NCBI GenBank assembly: GCA_026400835.1
Contig: JAPLOA010000083.1
Coordinates: forward strand, 1 to 64,000
DNA length: 64,000 nucleotides
Source: Planctomycetales bacterium
Lineage (GTDB): Bacteria; Planctomycetota; Planctomycetia; Planctomycetales; Planctomycetaceae
Direction of reading: 5' to 3'
The first letter of the stretch is position 1. Every line of letters starts with the position of its first letter. The position numbers and the translations under genes are program-made. The notes below the pieces were generated by a model that saw nothing but the letters and a program-made list of their open reading frames with translations, was not told where the DNA came from and did not search any database. Below are positions 17,151-27,419 of this stretch, in pieces.

Positions 17151-18887
17151 ATGTCGCCCAAAATGAAGATCCATCGAATTCTGTGCTCCCTGGCATTCGC
17201 CCTTTTGTTCTCAGTATCCGGCTTTGCAGCCGATGAGGCGAAGCAAAAATTTGATTCCGTGACGATCAAGGACAGCTACGGCAAGTCGCGAACCCTGGGC
17301 GAGTTTAAAGATTCCAGGTTCCTCGTCGTCGCGTTTCTGGGCACCGAATGTCCGCTGGCGAAATTGTACGGCCCCGGACTGCAGCAATTGTCTGAGAAGT
17401 TTGAATCGACTAGTGTTGGTTTTGTCGGCGTTTGTGCCAACGTTCAGGACAGCCTGACAGAGATCACTGCCTACACCAATAAGGCTGGCATTCGCTTTCC
17501 GATGCTGCTGGACAATGAGCAGGTTCTGACTGACTTGCTTGGAGCAAGGCGGACTCCGGAAGTTTTTGTGCTCGATGAGCAGAGACGGATTCGGTATCAG
17601 GGTCGGATCGATGATCAGTACGGGATCGGAGTCATTCGAAAGACTGCGACCAATAAGGATCTTGAGGATTCCATTCAGAATCTTCTCAAGGGAGTAGATC
17701 CGGTTGTTGCGAAGACTTCCGCGGTGGGTTGTGTAATTGGCCGGAAGAAAAACATCGAGCCGTACGGTGATGTGACTTATTCCAAACACATTGCACCAAT
17801 CTTCAATCAGCGATGCGTCGAGTGTCATCGCGCGGGCGAGATTGCTCCGTTTCCTCTGACAAGTTATCAGGACTCGATCGGCTGGGAGGCGACAATTGCC
17901 GAGGTGATTCGTGAAGATCGTATGCCGCCCTGGAATGCAAATCCGGAGTTCGGTCATTTCCGAAATGACTCACGGCTGACTGCGGAAGAGAAGACCACAA
18001 TCCTGACCTGGATTGAAAATGGGTGTCCAGAAGGTGATCAGGCAGATTTGCCCCCAGCTCCATCGTTCGTAAAAGGCTGGCGCATGCCGGAGCCGGACAA
18101 GGTCATTGCAATTCGTGACGAGCCGTTTACTGTTCCGGCAACCGGAGTCGTGGAGTATCAGTACTTCAAAGTTGATCCGGGCTTTACGGAAGATGTTTAT
18201 GTGACCGCTGCGGAAGCTCGACCGGAGAACCCTGAGGTTGTGCATCACATCATCGCGTTCCTGTTGGTTCCGGGGCAGGAGAATATCAGCCTTGGTAAAA
18301 TGCTGATTGGATATGCGCCGGGCACATCTCCGCTGATTTTTCCGGACGGTGCGGCCATGCGAGTTCCCGCAGGATCTCAGATTCTATTTGAGCTGCACTA
18401 CACGCCGAACGGCTCGGAACAGATTGATCGCAGCTACATCGGATTGAAGTTTACCAGTGCCGACAAGGTGACTCGCGAAATTGTTGGGCTTGAGGCGTTG
18501 AACGAGCGTCTGCAGATTCCACCCGGTGCCAATAGTCATGTCGTAACAGCCGAGGAGCGATTTCGCGAAGATACAACTCTGCTGAGTCTGACTCCGCACA
18601 TGCATCTGCGAGGTAAAGCGTTTCGCTACGATGCGACCTATCCCGATGGCACTACCGAAACGCTGCTCGACGTTCCAAAGTACGACTTCAATTGGCAGCT
18701 TCGCTATGAGTTTTTCGAACCCAAGCTGATGCCCAAAGGCACGGTCGTAAAATGTACAGCGACATTTGATAACTCCGCCGACAATCCCAACAACCCTGAC
18801 CCAACTCGCAAAGTCACCTGGGGCCAGCAGAGCTTTGATGAAATGATGATCGGTTTCTTTACCGGCGTGCGACCTATGGTCAAGTGA
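17151..18887 (+). CDS. Secreted redoxin-cytochrome-copper monooxygenase fusion
   Basis: A 578-residue three-part protein. After a signal peptide (hydrophobic to about residue 27, ending FAAD) comes a peroxiredoxin/AhpC-TSA fold (about 35-185) with Cys67 in GTECPLAKLYGP. Next is a cytochrome c-like segment (about 205-300) with CVECH (Cys222, Cys225, His226) and DRMPPWNANP. The C-terminal part resembles the copper type II ascorbate-dependent monooxygenase fold: His365-His366 (VVHHIIAF), His416 (HYTPNG) and His483-x-His485 (PHMHLRG) are candidate copper ligands. Possible roles are periplasmic hydroxylation of a small molecule or peptide with built-in electron delivery. The start could also be ATG 17163. 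Neither ATG has a clear ribosome site. Confidence 0.85.
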   Translation: MSPKMKIHRILCSLAFALLFSVSGFAADEAKQKFDSVTIKDSYGKSRTLGEFKDSRFLVVAFLGTECPLAKLYGPGLQQLSEKFESTSVGFVGVCANVQDSLTEITAYTNKAGIRFPMLLDNEQVLTDLLGARRTPEVFVLDEQRRIRYQGRIDDQYGIGVIRKTATNKDLEDSIQNLLKGVDPVVAKTSAVGCVIGRKKNIEPYGDVTYSKHIAPIFNQRCVECHRAGEIAPFPLTSYQDSIGWEATIAEVIREDRMPPWNANPEFGHFRNDSRLTAEEKTTILTWIENGCPEGDQADLPPAPSFVKGWRMPEPDKVIAIRDEPFTVPATGVVEYQYFKVDPGFTEDVYVTAAEARPENPEVVHHIIAFLLVPGQENISLGKMLIGYAPGTSPLIFPDGAAMRVPAGSQILFELHYTPNGSEQIDRSYIGLKFTSADKVTREIVGLEALNERLQIPPGANSHVVTAEERFREDTTLLSLTPHMHLRGKAFRYDATYPDGTTETLLDVPKYDFNWQLRYEFFEPKLMPKGTVVKCTATFDNSADNPNNPDPTRKVTWGQQSFDEMMIGFFTGVRPMVK

Positions 18888-18891
18888 CGTT

Positions 18892-18984
18892 GTAGGACGG
18901 GCATTCCTGCCCGTCGTCTTCGCAAAGAGAAGATCTCGGACAAGAATGTCCAGGCTACGTGTCTGATTCTGTAGGTATGGCATG
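18892..18984. repeat. Intergenic hairpin-rich repeat
   Basis: gacgggca (18896-18903) pairs perfectly with tgcccgtc (18908-18915) around ttcc. The block ends with aatgtccaggctacg and a second small hairpin, ggcatg/catgcc, near 18978-18992. The opening gtaggacgggcattcctgcc looks like a planctomycete interspersed sequence. There is no T-tract. Confidence 0.5.
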
Positions 18985-19035
18985 CGGTCATGCCCCCAGC
19001 TTCAGCTAAGGTAGTTTTTTCTTTACACTCCCCGC

Positions 19036-22000
19036 ATGAAACAACTTATTCGAGCATCTGCGGGGAGCGGGAAGACTTTTCAGCTGTCCGGGCATTTTTT
19101 GCGGCAGCTGTTTCTGGGGCATCGGCCGGAAACAATTCTGGCGACGACGTTTACTCGAAAAGCTGCGGGTGAAATTCTTGGCCGAGTTCTGCTGCGACTG
19201 GCCAGTGCGGCGGAAGATGCGAAAGAAGCGAAGAAGCTGGGTGAGTTTCTTGCGCCGGCTGTTGTCACGACGGAAACGTCCAGCCAATTGTTGTCGGAGG
19301 TCACTCGACAACTCCACCGGCTGCGTGTGTGTACGCTCGACAGTTTCTTTCAGCAGGTCGCTCGCAGCCTGACTCTGGAACTGGGTCTGCCTCCGGGCTG
19401 GAGCATCGTTGATGAACACACGGACCGTGAACTGCGTGAGCAGGCCATTGATGCGGTGCTGTCGCAGCATGTTCCTCAGGATGCGCAGAACCTGATGCAG
19501 ATGCTGGCGAAGGGGCGATCGAAACGGAGCGTGCGAGATCTGATCGATGACACCGTCAGCAACTACCACGAACTCTTCCTGTTGACCGATGACGAAGCGT
19601 GGAACAAACTGCCAAAGCTCAATCGTCTGACCAATGAACAACGTGATCAGGCTCTGCGCGATCTCTACGCGGCTCCGCTGCCGACGGATAAACGATTTAT
19701 CAAGGCTCGCTCCGAAGATCTCGAACGATTTCAGGCCGAACAATGGGATGAGTTCGTCGACAAAGGGCTCGCCGCAAAAGTGCTGGCGGGGGATCTCAAG
19801 TTCTACAACAAGCCGCTGAACGACGAAATTGTCGAGGTGTATCAGCGGCTGTTGAATCATGCCAGGGCGGAATTGCTGGAGCGACTTTCGTTGCAGATGA
19901 AGGCGATTCGCAATCTGATGACGCGATTTGATCGCGAGTATACTCGCCTGCGCGCCGAGCATGGCTGGTTGCGATTCAACGACGTGACTCGCATTCTGGC
20001 TCGACAAGGTGGTGCGGCGAGTGGACAGAGAATGAGTTTTCGGCTGGACAGTTCAATTCGAAATCTGCTGCTCGATGAGTTCCAGGACACTTCATCCGAT
20101 CAATGGCAGATTCTCAAACGGTTGACCTTGTCGCTGCAGCATCACGGTGAGAAATCCAGTTTCTTCTGCGTGGGTGACAAGAAGCAGGCGATCTACGGCT
20201 GGCGAGGCGGCGTCGCCGGGATCTTTGACGCTGTGGAGAAAACAGTCGAGGGCATTACGTCGACGGAGCTTGATACAAGTCGGCGCTCTTCTCCGCCCGT
20301 GATGGAAGCTGTCAATCAGATCTTTCGGCACATCACGAATCACAATAATCTGGATGATTACACGGCGGCCAGTGTGAAGTGGTCGGATGAGTTTCCAGAC
20401 CATTCGACGGCTCTCAAAGACATGCCAGGCTATGTTTGTTTTCGTACCTCACCGACGATGGAGGGTGACTCGGCGGATGAACGCAGAGTTCCCTGGTTTC
20501 GCTGGGTCGCAGAACAAATTCGCAACATGCATCTGGAAACTCCGGGAGCTGAGATTGGCGTGCTGACTCGAAAGAACAGCACGGTGGCACGACTGGTACA
20601 TGAGCTTTCACTTCTGAATGTTCCAGCCAGTGAAGAAGGTGGAACTCCGCCGACAGACAGCCCCGCAGTACTCGCGCTGTTGTCGCTGTTGCATATGACA
20701 TCGCATCCGTCGTGTCAGGTTTCTCGTTATCACGTCGCGCAGACTCCGTTTGCGGCCGTGATTGGGTTGACTCGCTGGCGAGATCTTCAGCAGGGAACTC
20801 GAGTGGCTGCGATGTTGCGAGCTCGTTTGATGGACGACGGCTACGGTCGCACTTTGCAATGGCTTTCTGAATCAGTTCAGTCGCATTGCAGTGCTCGTGA
20901 CGTTCTGCGACTTCAGCAGGTAGTTGCCCAGGGATGGTTGTTCGACAACAGTGGGTCTTTGAATCCCTGTGATTTCGTGCGGTTACTGGAGAAAAGCAAG
21001 TTCCAGAAGTCTGAGCCTGCTCCGGTGCGAGTGATGACGATTCATCAGAGCAAGGGGCTGGAGTTTGATATCGTCGTTCTGCCGGAGATCGATGGGGCTC
21101 TGTTTCAGAGTCCTCAGGCAGCCTTCACGGGACCTGATGCTGGCGAAGCGCCCGATCGAGTTTGCGTGTGGAGTCGAAAAACGCTGCGTCCTCTATTGCC
21201 GGTTTCATTGCAGCAGGCGTTTGATGATACAGTCGCCAGACAAGTCTCCGAGAGTCTCTGTCTGTTCTACGTCGCATTAACTCGAGCCAGGCATGCGATG
21301 CATCTGCTCGCACCGCCGGTCATGGGCGACAAGCCTCCGAAGACTTATGCCGGATTGTTGATGGCGGCATTGGCAGGAGGAAATCAGGCACCGCCTTCGA
21401 CCGTGATTTATCAGACCGGTGATCCCGACTGGTTTCATCAGATTCCTCGAATGCTCGAACAGGAGTCTTATCAACGTCGAGCGGCCAGGGTCCTTGTACC
21501 GAAAGTTCGGCTTTCACCGATGCAGGACGGACGCCGACGTGGGCTGCATAGGCGAGCTCCCTCGCGGCACGATCAAACGCGGCTGTATCTACCTGAAGTG
21601 ACTCTATCGATCGCTCACAGAGAAAAAACGGCTGATGCTGTGGAATCGGAACCTCGTCATGGTGGTCCTCCCACCGTCGATGCGCGAACTCGAGGAACTG
21701 TGATTCACGCGTGGTTCGAATGTATCGAATGGCTGGATGAGTTTCGTGCCGAACCTGATGAAGCCAGCCTTCGTCAGCGAGCGGCGGAGTTGACGGTGTC
21801 GGAGAGAGCGGTTGATCGACTGCTGCCTGACTTTCGAAAGATGCTGCAGGTTGCGGGAGTTCGCAAGTTATTCCTGGCTGCCTCAGGAGGAGCGGCCCGG
21901 GTCTTTGGTGCTCATCGCACGCAGATTGAAACTGGTTCCGCCAGTTTGAAGGTCGAACGCGAACGAATGTTTGTGCTGTTGCACGATGGAGAACTGGTTC

Positions 22001-22245
22001 AGGGGACGATCGATCGACTCGTATTGCTTTATGAGAACGGTCGACCCATCGCTGCTGACATCGTGGATTTCAAAACAGATCGGCTTGTTGGCGCGCGAGA
22101 ACAGTGGATCGAAAACAAACGCAATCACTACGCGCCGCAGTTGCAGGAGTACCGGTTTGCGGTGTCTCATTGCTTCGGGATTCCGGCAGAGAAAATCAGC
22201 ACTCGACTGTTGCTGCTGGAAGCTCAGGCAACGGTCGAGACATAG
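19036..22245 (+). CDS. AddA/RecB-like UvrD-family helicase-nuclease
   Basis: A 1069-residue ATP-dependent exonuclease-type protein. The N-terminal superfamily-1A helicase has a Walker A in ASAGSGKT (residues 7-14), motif Ia TTFTRKAA, Walker B LLDEFQDTS (Asp347), motif III GDKKQAIYGWRG, a late motif VMTIHQSKGLEFD and motif VI FYVALTRA. A C-terminal PD-(D/E)xK nuclease follows: GTVIHAWFE (about 885), DIVDFKTD (about 1007) and QLQEYRFAV. The architecture is AddA/RecB, for double-strand-break end resection in recombination repair. No AddB, RecC or RecD partner is in the window. The gene stands alone; no clear ribosome site precedes ATG 19036. Confidence 0.9.
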   Translation: MKQLIRASAGSGKTFQLSGHFLRQLFLGHRPETILATTFTRKAAGEILGRVLLRLASAAEDAKEAKKLGEFLAPAVVTTETSSQLLSEVTRQLHRLRVCTLDSFFQQVARSLTLELGLPPGWSIVDEHTDRELREQAIDAVLSQHVPQDAQNLMQMLAKGRSKRSVRDLIDDTVSNYHELFLLTDDEAWNKLPKLNRLTNEQRDQALRDLYAAPLPTDKRFIKARSEDLERFQAEQWDEFVDKGLAAKVLAGDLKFYNKPLNDEIVEVYQRLLNHARAELLERLSLQMKAIRNLMTRFDREYTRLRAEHGWLRFNDVTRILARQGGAASGQRMSFRLDSSIRNLLLDEFQDTSSDQWQILKRLTLSLQHHGEKSSFFCVGDKKQAIYGWRGGVAGIFDAVEKTVEGITSTELDTSRRSSPPVMEAVNQIFRHITNHNNLDDYTAASVKWSDEFPDHSTALKDMPGYVCFRTSPTMEGDSADERRVPWFRWVAEQIRNMHLETPGAEIGVLTRKNSTVARLVHELSLLNVPASEEGGTPPTDSPAVLALLSLLHMTSHPSCQVSRYHVAQTPFAAVIGLTRWRDLQQGTRVAAMLRARLMDDGYGRTLQWLSESVQSHCSARDVLRLQQVVAQGWLFDNSGSLNPCDFVRLLEKSKFQKSEPAPVRVMTIHQSKGLEFDIVVLPEIDGALFQSPQAAFTGPDAGEAPDRVCVWSRKTLRPLLPVSLQQAFDDTVARQVSESLCLFYVALTRARHAMHLLAPPVMGDKPPKTYAGLLMAALAGGNQAPPSTVIYQTGDPDWFHQIPRMLEQESYQRRAARVLVPKVRLSPMQDGRRRGLHRRAPSRHDQTRLYLPEVTLSIAHREKTADAVESEPRHGGPPTVDARTRGTVIHAWFECIEWLDEFRAEPDEASLRQRAAELTVSERAVDRLLPDFRKMLQVAGVRKLFLAASGGAARVFGAHRTQIETGSASLKVERERMFVLLHDGELVQGTIDRLVLLYENGRPIAADIVDFKTDRLVGAREQWIENKRNHYAPQLQEYRFAVSHCFGIPAEKISTRLLLLEAQATVET

Positions 22246-22471
22246 TTAGCGCGGATAGGGATGGGCATCGCAGAATAGCGGATGGGAATTCTTTGCATTC
22301 GCGATTGATCCCTCTCGTACCATGAATTGATCATTTTCTCTTTCTCGCGGCATTCTCCAATGCCCGATCGCCGCGTGGGAAATGCAGCCCGCTGCGTTCC
22401 GATTGTGTATCAGCACTTGATGAATTTTTGCGCACTTCAAGGCAGCATCTCGGCCGAGCGGGATGTCTGCA

Positions 22472-24187
22472 TTACGTCGACTTCAGCATTTTGCGAAACT
22501 CTTTCAACGTCCGAGTATTTGCGACATCGTCTTTGGTCAGCCCCGCGCGGCGAGCCTGGTCGACGCCGTATTCAAGAACCTCGAAGCCATTGACGCTATG
22601 AGAATCCGTACTGATGACGATCGGGATACCCAGATCTTTGGCTGCTGCAGCATGGATATCATCAAGATCAAGTCGACTCGGGTGAGCATTGATTTCCATC
22701 ATTACCTGATGGTCGGCGGCGGCTTTCAACAGCTCTGAAAAATTGATGTCCGCGCCTTCTCGTCGGCCAATCATGCGCCCGGTGCAATGACCGATGATAT
22801 CCACGTGAGGATTTGTCACCGCTGTCATGAGACGCTTCATGATCTGTTCGCCAGGTTGCTTTAAGCCATAATGCAGAACTGCGATAACCCAGTCGGCTTC
22901 AGCGAGAACATCGTCGGGAAGATCCATCGTGGCATCTTCCAGAATGTCACATTCGATCCCGCAGAGAATTTCAATGCCGGAGATGGTCTCACGGATTCGT
23001 CGAATCTCTTCCCAATGCTTCCGCAGGCGATTTGCATCGAGGCCATTGGCCATGGAGACGCGTTTGCTGTGATCTGTGATGGCGATGTACTTCAGGCCTC
23101 GATCACGCGCGGCAATTGCCATCTGTTCGATTGTCGCAGCCCCGTCCGAGGCGGTCGTATGCATGTGGAGATCGCCCTTGATATCGGCAATCGTCACAAG
23201 CTCGGGAAATTTGCCGGCATCGGCCCATTCAAACTCGCGCCGATTCTCACGAAGCTCCGGAGGAAACCATGGCAGTCCAATCGCCGCGTAAACCTCTTCT
23301 TCCGTTCGCCCTGCGATCTGAACGTCGTCTCGAAAGACACCGTATTCGTTCAGCTTGAGACCCAGATCTTTAGCTCGCTGACGAACAACGACATTGTGTT
23401 CTTTGGACCCTGTGAAATACTGCATTGCCGCACCGAAGGATTCTTCCGGAACGACTCGCAGGTCGAGTTCCATCCCGGTTTTCAGGCGAACACGCTGTTT
23501 GGTTTCGCCGCGCTGGAGAACCGAATCCACGAGTGGATGAGCCGCGAGGCAATCCATCGGCGGACCTGAGTCGGAACAGGTCGCAAGAATATCGAGATCA
23601 CCACAGGTTTCTTTGCGACGACGGCAACTACCCGCCACGGCCACGTGTCCAACTTCTTTCAGCTTTTGCAAGTCCTCAACAATCGCCTCTGCAGCAGCAC
23701 GTGCATCGGAGATCGAAGCACGCTGGCTTTGTTCTGTGGCGGTAGCAATGTTGGCCAGAATGGATTCTTCGGTCTTTTTTCCGAAGCCTTTCAGCTTGGA
23801 GAGTCTGCCTGCTTCACAAGCCGCTTTCAGATCTTCCAGCGACTTGAGACCAAGCTCGTTAAAGAAGACGGAAACCTTCTTCGGACCGACTCCGGGAATG
23901 CGCAGCATATCAAGAACGCCGCCGGGGATCTGTTTCCGCAATTCTTCAAGGGCCGAATGTTGTCCCTTGGTAGTGATCTCTTCGATCTGTTTGGCAAGAT
24001 CCTTTCCGATGCCCGCGAACTGTGTCAGATCCTGTTTCGTCGCAACAAGGTCGCTGAGTGATTCCGAGGTCGATGAGATTGTTCGTGCTGCGTTACGATA
24101 GGCTCGAATTCGAAACGGATTAGCGCCCTGGATTTCGAGAAGATCGGCAAGCAGTTCAAACTGAACCGCGATAAATTCATTCTTCAT
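22472..24187 (-). CDS. polX: DNA polymerase/3'-5' exonuclease PolX
   Basis: A 571-residue bacterial family-X polymerase for gap filling in base-excision or end-joining repair. Helix-hairpin-helix and 8-kDa-like regions (residues 1-140, with [10 protein letters not shown] and IPGVGPKK) precede the nucleotidyltransferase core with [16 protein letters not shown] (the catalytic Asp pair). The C-terminal PHP phosphoesterase domain (from about 340) has [16 protein letters not shown] and a terminal STDSHS. Full length matches PolX. Its start overlaps the end of the upstream amidohydrolase gene by 11 bases, so the two are translationally coupled. Confidence 0.96.
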   Translation of the reverse strand: MKNEFIAVQFELLADLLEIQGANPFRIRAYRNAARTISSTSESLSDLVATKQDLTQFAGIGKDLAKQIEEITTKGQHSALEELRKQIPGGVLDMLRIPGVGPKKVSVFFNELGLKSLEDLKAACEAGRLSKLKGFGKKTEESILANIATATEQSQRASISDARAAAEAIVEDLQKLKEVGHVAVAGSCRRRKETCGDLDILATCSDSGPPMDCLAAHPLVDSVLQRGETKQRVRLKTGMELDLRVVPEESFGAAMQYFTGSKEHNVVVRQRAKDLGLKLNEYGVFRDDVQIAGRTEEEVYAAIGLPWFPPELRENRREFEWADAGKFPELVTIADIKGDLHMHTTASDGAATIEQMAIAARDRGLKYIAITDHSKRVSMANGLDANRLRKHWEEIRRIRETISGIEILCGIECDILEDATMDLPDDVLAEADWVIAVLHYGLKQPGEQIMKRLMTAVTNPHVDIIGHCTGRMIGRREGADINFSELLKAAADHQVMMEINAHPSRLDLDDIHAAAAKDLGIPIVISTDSHSVNGFEVLEYGVDQARRAGLTKDDVANTRTLKEFRKMLKST

Positions 24188-25511
24188 GGGAATGACCTGA
24201 GAATTCCTGATGTGGGGGCAAGTTGTTCGAAGTTTGATGAAGAAAAGGATGCCATGGAATCGTGGAAGGATTTCGGATCAGCTTTGGGAGATCTTCACTG
24301 GCGTTTTCTGTCAGCAGGAAAAGCGGAGAGAAGTTTTGATCCTGGCGAATTCGAAACGGTGTTGTCTCGCACTGCATCGCCTCTGCGGAATGTGTCGTAA
24401 TCATGGCCAGCAGTTGGCTTGGCGATAATTCCGGGGCCAGTCTGGCGACGTGCTGAAGTTCCCGCCAAATACTTAAGTCCGGATTCGACGCGCGGCTGTC
24501 GGTACCGAGCACAACTCTGCATCCGGCACTGAGCAGTTTGCGAAATGGATGAGGAGTGTGACCAAAGAAATGATGTGTTCGAGGACAATAGACAGTCGTG
24601 ATGTTCTGGTGTCGTGAAAGAAAAGAAATATCCTCATCAGTGAAGTAGTTGCCATGCACAGCCAGCACTTTGGACGCAGAGCTGAGTATCTTCAGCAGGT
24701 TGAGAATGCAGCGGCCCCCGGGAAACAGCTTCGGATCGAACAAGCCCATCGATGAAAGAAACGTCTGAAATCGCCCGGTCCCGGATTCCAGTAACTCCAG
24801 TTCATCGGTTGTTTCCGCCAAATGCATGGCCACCGGAATATGGTGCTTACCAGCGAGAGCCACGGCTCGTTCCAGTAGATCGGGATGCACCGTATAAGGA
24901 GCATGTGGACTCAGTGCTCTGTGGACTCCAGCAACCGAAGGAGCCGTCAGAAAACGTTCCGCGAGTTCGAGCTGTTGCTGGACTCGCGCCGAGCTGAGCC
25001 CTATCAGTTCTCGAAATGCGACGCATGACGTTCGTTGATTCGAGAACTGTTGATTTGACAACAACGCCATCTCGTCGTTGGTTGAGATCTCGCCGATCAG
25101 CCCGACCCCGGAGTCAATCGATTCGGCAAGTCCGCTTCGGATGGATTCTGCCAGCGTCGCACCGTTGCTGCCACGCCATTTCATCAGCGATTGAATCCAG
25201 CTCTGAAACGGCAGAGCTGGTTCAAGGGGGTCGGCCAAAGCTGAGAACTCCAGGTGCGTGTGAGCATTCACAAGCGGTGGAATCAGCACAACAGGCAGAA
25301 CGTTTGTCAGTTCACTGTCAGAACAGGGGCGGATATCGAGAACTGTTCCTCCTTGTTCACGAACACAAACGTTCTCAAGGGCCGCTTCTTCTGGATTCCA
25401 TAGCCAGCGCACGCGAAGCAGACGTTCCTCACCAGCGCGTACAATCCAGTCGTCTCTCCAACGCTGGATTTCCGTCGCTAGTTGAGTCTGTGAACGGTGC
25501 AAACTGGACAT
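24177..25511 (-). CDS. Amidohydrolase of the deaminase/chlorohydrolase type
   Basis: A 444-residue TIM-barrel hydrolase of the cytosine-deaminase/MtaD-like group. The metal site is visible in [14 protein letters not shown] (HxH), the middle His in [27 protein letters not shown], and the late Asp in [17 protein letters not shown]. Relatives deaminate adenosine derivatives, guanine or aminodeoxyfutalosine; the exact substrate cannot be assigned. The gene is the middle member of a minus-strand cluster: VOC protein upstream (32-base gap), PolX downstream (11-base overlap). Linkage with polX could mean a role in clearing damaged nucleobases, but that is inference. Confidence 0.88.
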   Translation of the reverse strand: MSSLHRSQTQLATEIQRWRDDWIVRAGEERLLRVRWLWNPEEAALENVCVREQGGTVLDIRPCSDSELTNVLPVVLIPPLVNAHTHLEFSALADPLEPALPFQSWIQSLMKWRGSNGATLAESIRSGLAESIDSGVGLIGEISTNDEMALLSNQQFSNQRTSCVAFRELIGLSSARVQQQLELAERFLTAPSVAGVHRALSPHAPYTVHPDLLERAVALAGKHHIPVAMHLAETTDELELLESGTGRFQTFLSSMGLFDPKLFPGGRCILNLLKILSSASKVLAVHGNYFTDEDISFLSRHQNITTVYCPRTHHFFGHTPHPFRKLLSAGCRVVLGTDSRASNPDLSIWRELQHVARLAPELSPSQLLAMITTHSAEAMQCETTPFRIRQDQNFSPLFLLTENASEDLPKLIRNPSTIPWHPFLHQTSNNLPPHQEFSGHSHEE

Positions 25512-25542
25512 TTGGGAAATCAGTTCTGAACCGAGTGGTCCA

Positions 25543-25929
25543 TCAGATCATCGGCGTGAGACGTTTGACGAGTTGAAGTGGCAAGCCCCATGGATCTCGC
25601 AACATGGCGAACGTGTCTCCCGACGGCAATGTATGAACGTCCGCAACAATGGAAGCTCCTGCGGCGACGAGTCGCTTTACGTCGGCGGTGAGGTCTGCTG
25701 AGAGAAAAGCCAGATGCAAAGCCGGCGGCTGGACGTTCGGAAGATCCAACATCGGAGCATTCGGGTTACCGTATACTTCCAGCATTACCGTCCCGCTATC
25801 GTCGGCCAGGAAATGAACATAGGGCGGCTCAATGATTCGGCGCTTTACCGTGAGACCAAGATGCTCAACGTACCATCGAGCAAATGCCAACGGGTCTGCA
25901 ACGTTAAACGCAAGATGTTCAATCTTCAT
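25543..25929 (-). CDS. VOC (glyoxalase/bleomycin-resistance) family protein
   Basis: A 128-residue single-module vicinal-oxygen-chelate protein, starting MKIEHLAFNVADPLAFARWY and ending FAMLRDPWGLPLQLVKR. Both halves of the beta-alpha-beta-beta-beta fold can be recognised, with His5 and the late Glu/Gln positions as possible metal ligands. Substrates range from methylglyoxal adducts to antibiotics and cannot be assigned. ATG 25929 matches the family N-terminus; the in-frame extension to 26034 is not family-like. It is the probable first gene of the VOC-amidohydrolase-polX cluster. Confidence 0.87.
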   Translation of the reverse strand: MKIEHLAFNVADPLAFARWYVEHLGLTVKRRIIEPPYVHFLADDSGTVMLEVYGNPNAPMLDLPNVQPPALHLAFLSADLTADVKRLVAAGASIVADVHTLPSGDTFAMLRDPWGLPLQLVKRLTPMI

Positions 25930-26373
25930 AACGAACCTGTCGCAGCGAGTGGTTGGAACTTGGGTAATGAATTCCGGATCGTTAGCGGGTTTATCATTGC
26001 CTGAAAGCAGTGTGTCGCATTGTGGGCGGAGCAAGCGAGTTCACTCATTGTTGAAAAGTCGCAGAGCACAATTCCCAAATGCAAAGCACCATCTCTGCCA
26101 AAAACGAGAGATAGCGACGGAGTGTAAGGCATCCGAAATGCAGCGTCGATCAAGGAGATGCGAACGGCTGCCGTTCGAGAAAACTCCAGTCTCCTTTGTG
26201 CTTGAGTTCATACGCTATTGCCGATCGACTGAAATCTGCCGGTCTGAGAGCAATGAATACCGACTTGCTGAGGTTACTGCGGAAAAGTCAGCAAGCCCCA
26301 ACGGATCTTGATCACGATTCCGCGTTTGGAAGGTATCGAATTCCAACCCGTAGTTTTGTCAGGCTACGCCGCG
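25930..26373. other. Intergenic stretch between divergent genes
   Basis: This 444-base region lies between the minus-strand VOC gene and a plus-strand small membrane protein. Several short open frames on both strands overlap one another and none resembles a protein family. No hairpin with a T-tract or clear promoter was found. Confidence 0.4.
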
Positions 26374-26715
26374 ATGGCAAATTTGTTCGAGATCATATTT
26401 GTCCGGAGCTGGTGGACCTATGACGTTAAGGAGCCGTTTGGATTCTCTGCCTGTTACCACTGGTTCAACATTCTGGAAGGACTGGTCTGGTTTGTTTTCT
26501 CTGCACTTGTGCTTTTGCGATTCCTGAGGCATCGCCAATTGCGAATTGAACTTTGCTACTGTGCGCTCTTTGCTGCATTTGCCGTCTCGGATTTTGTTGA
26601 GGCATGGCAGCAGTCGTCCTGGTTGATATGGCTCAAGCTGTTCAATCTGTATGGGCTCGTTTGGACGCGGGAACGAGTGATGCGCCGCCATTATCCCGAG
26701 GCACGCGTTTACTAA
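26374..26715 (+). CDS. Small membrane protein of unknown function
   Basis: A 113-residue hydrophobic protein starting MANLFEIIFVRSWW with about three membrane segments: around residues 28-48 (NILEGLVWFVFSALVLL), 58-72 (IELCYCALFAAFAVSD) and 76-95 (WQQSSWLIWLKLFNLYGLVW). It ends in a basic tail RERVMRRHYPEARVY. The periodic aromatic and charged residues look like a real protein. I do not recognise a named family. ATG 26374 is preferred over the in-frame TTG at 26308; neither has a good ribosome site. Confidence 0.6.
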   Translation: MANLFEIIFVRSWWTYDVKEPFGFSACYHWFNILEGLVWFVFSALVLLRFLRHRQLRIELCYCALFAAFAVSDFVEAWQQSSWLIWLKLFNLYGLVWTRERVMRRHYPEARVY

Positions 26716-26877
26716 ACGACCTGGCTTTCTCTGTTGCGTCACGACAACATCTCATGTTTTGCAGCTTTCAAACTGCTTCGGAGTCGGAAACGCGGCGGCT
26801 TTGTTTGACTTTGGCGGGTTTGGAGCGAACATTCGGGTTTCGCAGGTCTTGTGATGAGTTCTCTGAGAGATTCGAGG

Positions 26878-27414
26878 ATGTCTTTGTTCGACGAGTTTGA
26901 GCAGTTTCAGCGATTCAAAAACGCGTGGAGTTCCGTACGTATCGAACGATCGGCGGAGTATGGATTGTTCACATTCGGAGATTCCGAACTGCCCTATTAT
27001 CTCGTCACCTCATCGGACGAAGGTGATCGGCTGGTGAAGGTTCGCAAAGGCAAGGTGACGATTAGCCGCGCGCGAATCATTACTCCTGACAGCATGCATC
27101 CGGATTTGCGAGATTTCTTTGAGGAGCATGAAGACACAGGTTTGATCAATTTTCTGATGTCTCGCACGGCGGCCTTCTCGAATCTCAAGCTGGCCAATGA
27201 ATCAGGCCCTGATCGAATTGTGACGGATACCGTTGAAGAGGCGGTTGCGAAGTTGAACAAGCAGATGGATGCGGAAGAAGAAAATCAGGTGGGAATTCTG
27301 TCTGCTCCCGCAGAACTGGGTCGATTTGCCGTCTTCCGCTATGCATCAGAGAAAGTTCTCTCCAGTGCGCCGGACAATATCCAGGAAATGCGCGAGCGTG
27401 GGCTGCTGCCCTGA
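26878..27414 (+). CDS. Conserved-looking protein of unknown function
   Basis: A soluble acidic protein of 178 residues from this start (MSLFDEFEQFQRFKNAWSSV). Features include GLFTFGDSELPYYLV, a basic strand RLVKVRKGKVTISRARIITP and a C-terminal FAVFRYASEKVLSSAPDNIQ. There is no signal peptide or transmembrane segment. Codon use and composition look normal for the window, so I treat it as a real gene. Starts at 26854 or 26851 (ATG) are possible; GAGG immediately before 26878 is closer than ideal. It ends only five bases from the convergent stop at 27420. Function unknown. Confidence 0.68.
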   Translation: MSLFDEFEQFQRFKNAWSSVRIERSAEYGLFTFGDSELPYYLVTSSDEGDRLVKVRKGKVTISRARIITPDSMHPDLRDFFEEHEDTGLINFLMSRTAAFSNLKLANESGPDRIVTDTVEEAVAKLNKQMDAEEENQVGILSAPAELGRFAVFRYASEKVLSSAPDNIQEMRERGLLP

Positions 27415-27419
27415 TTTGA

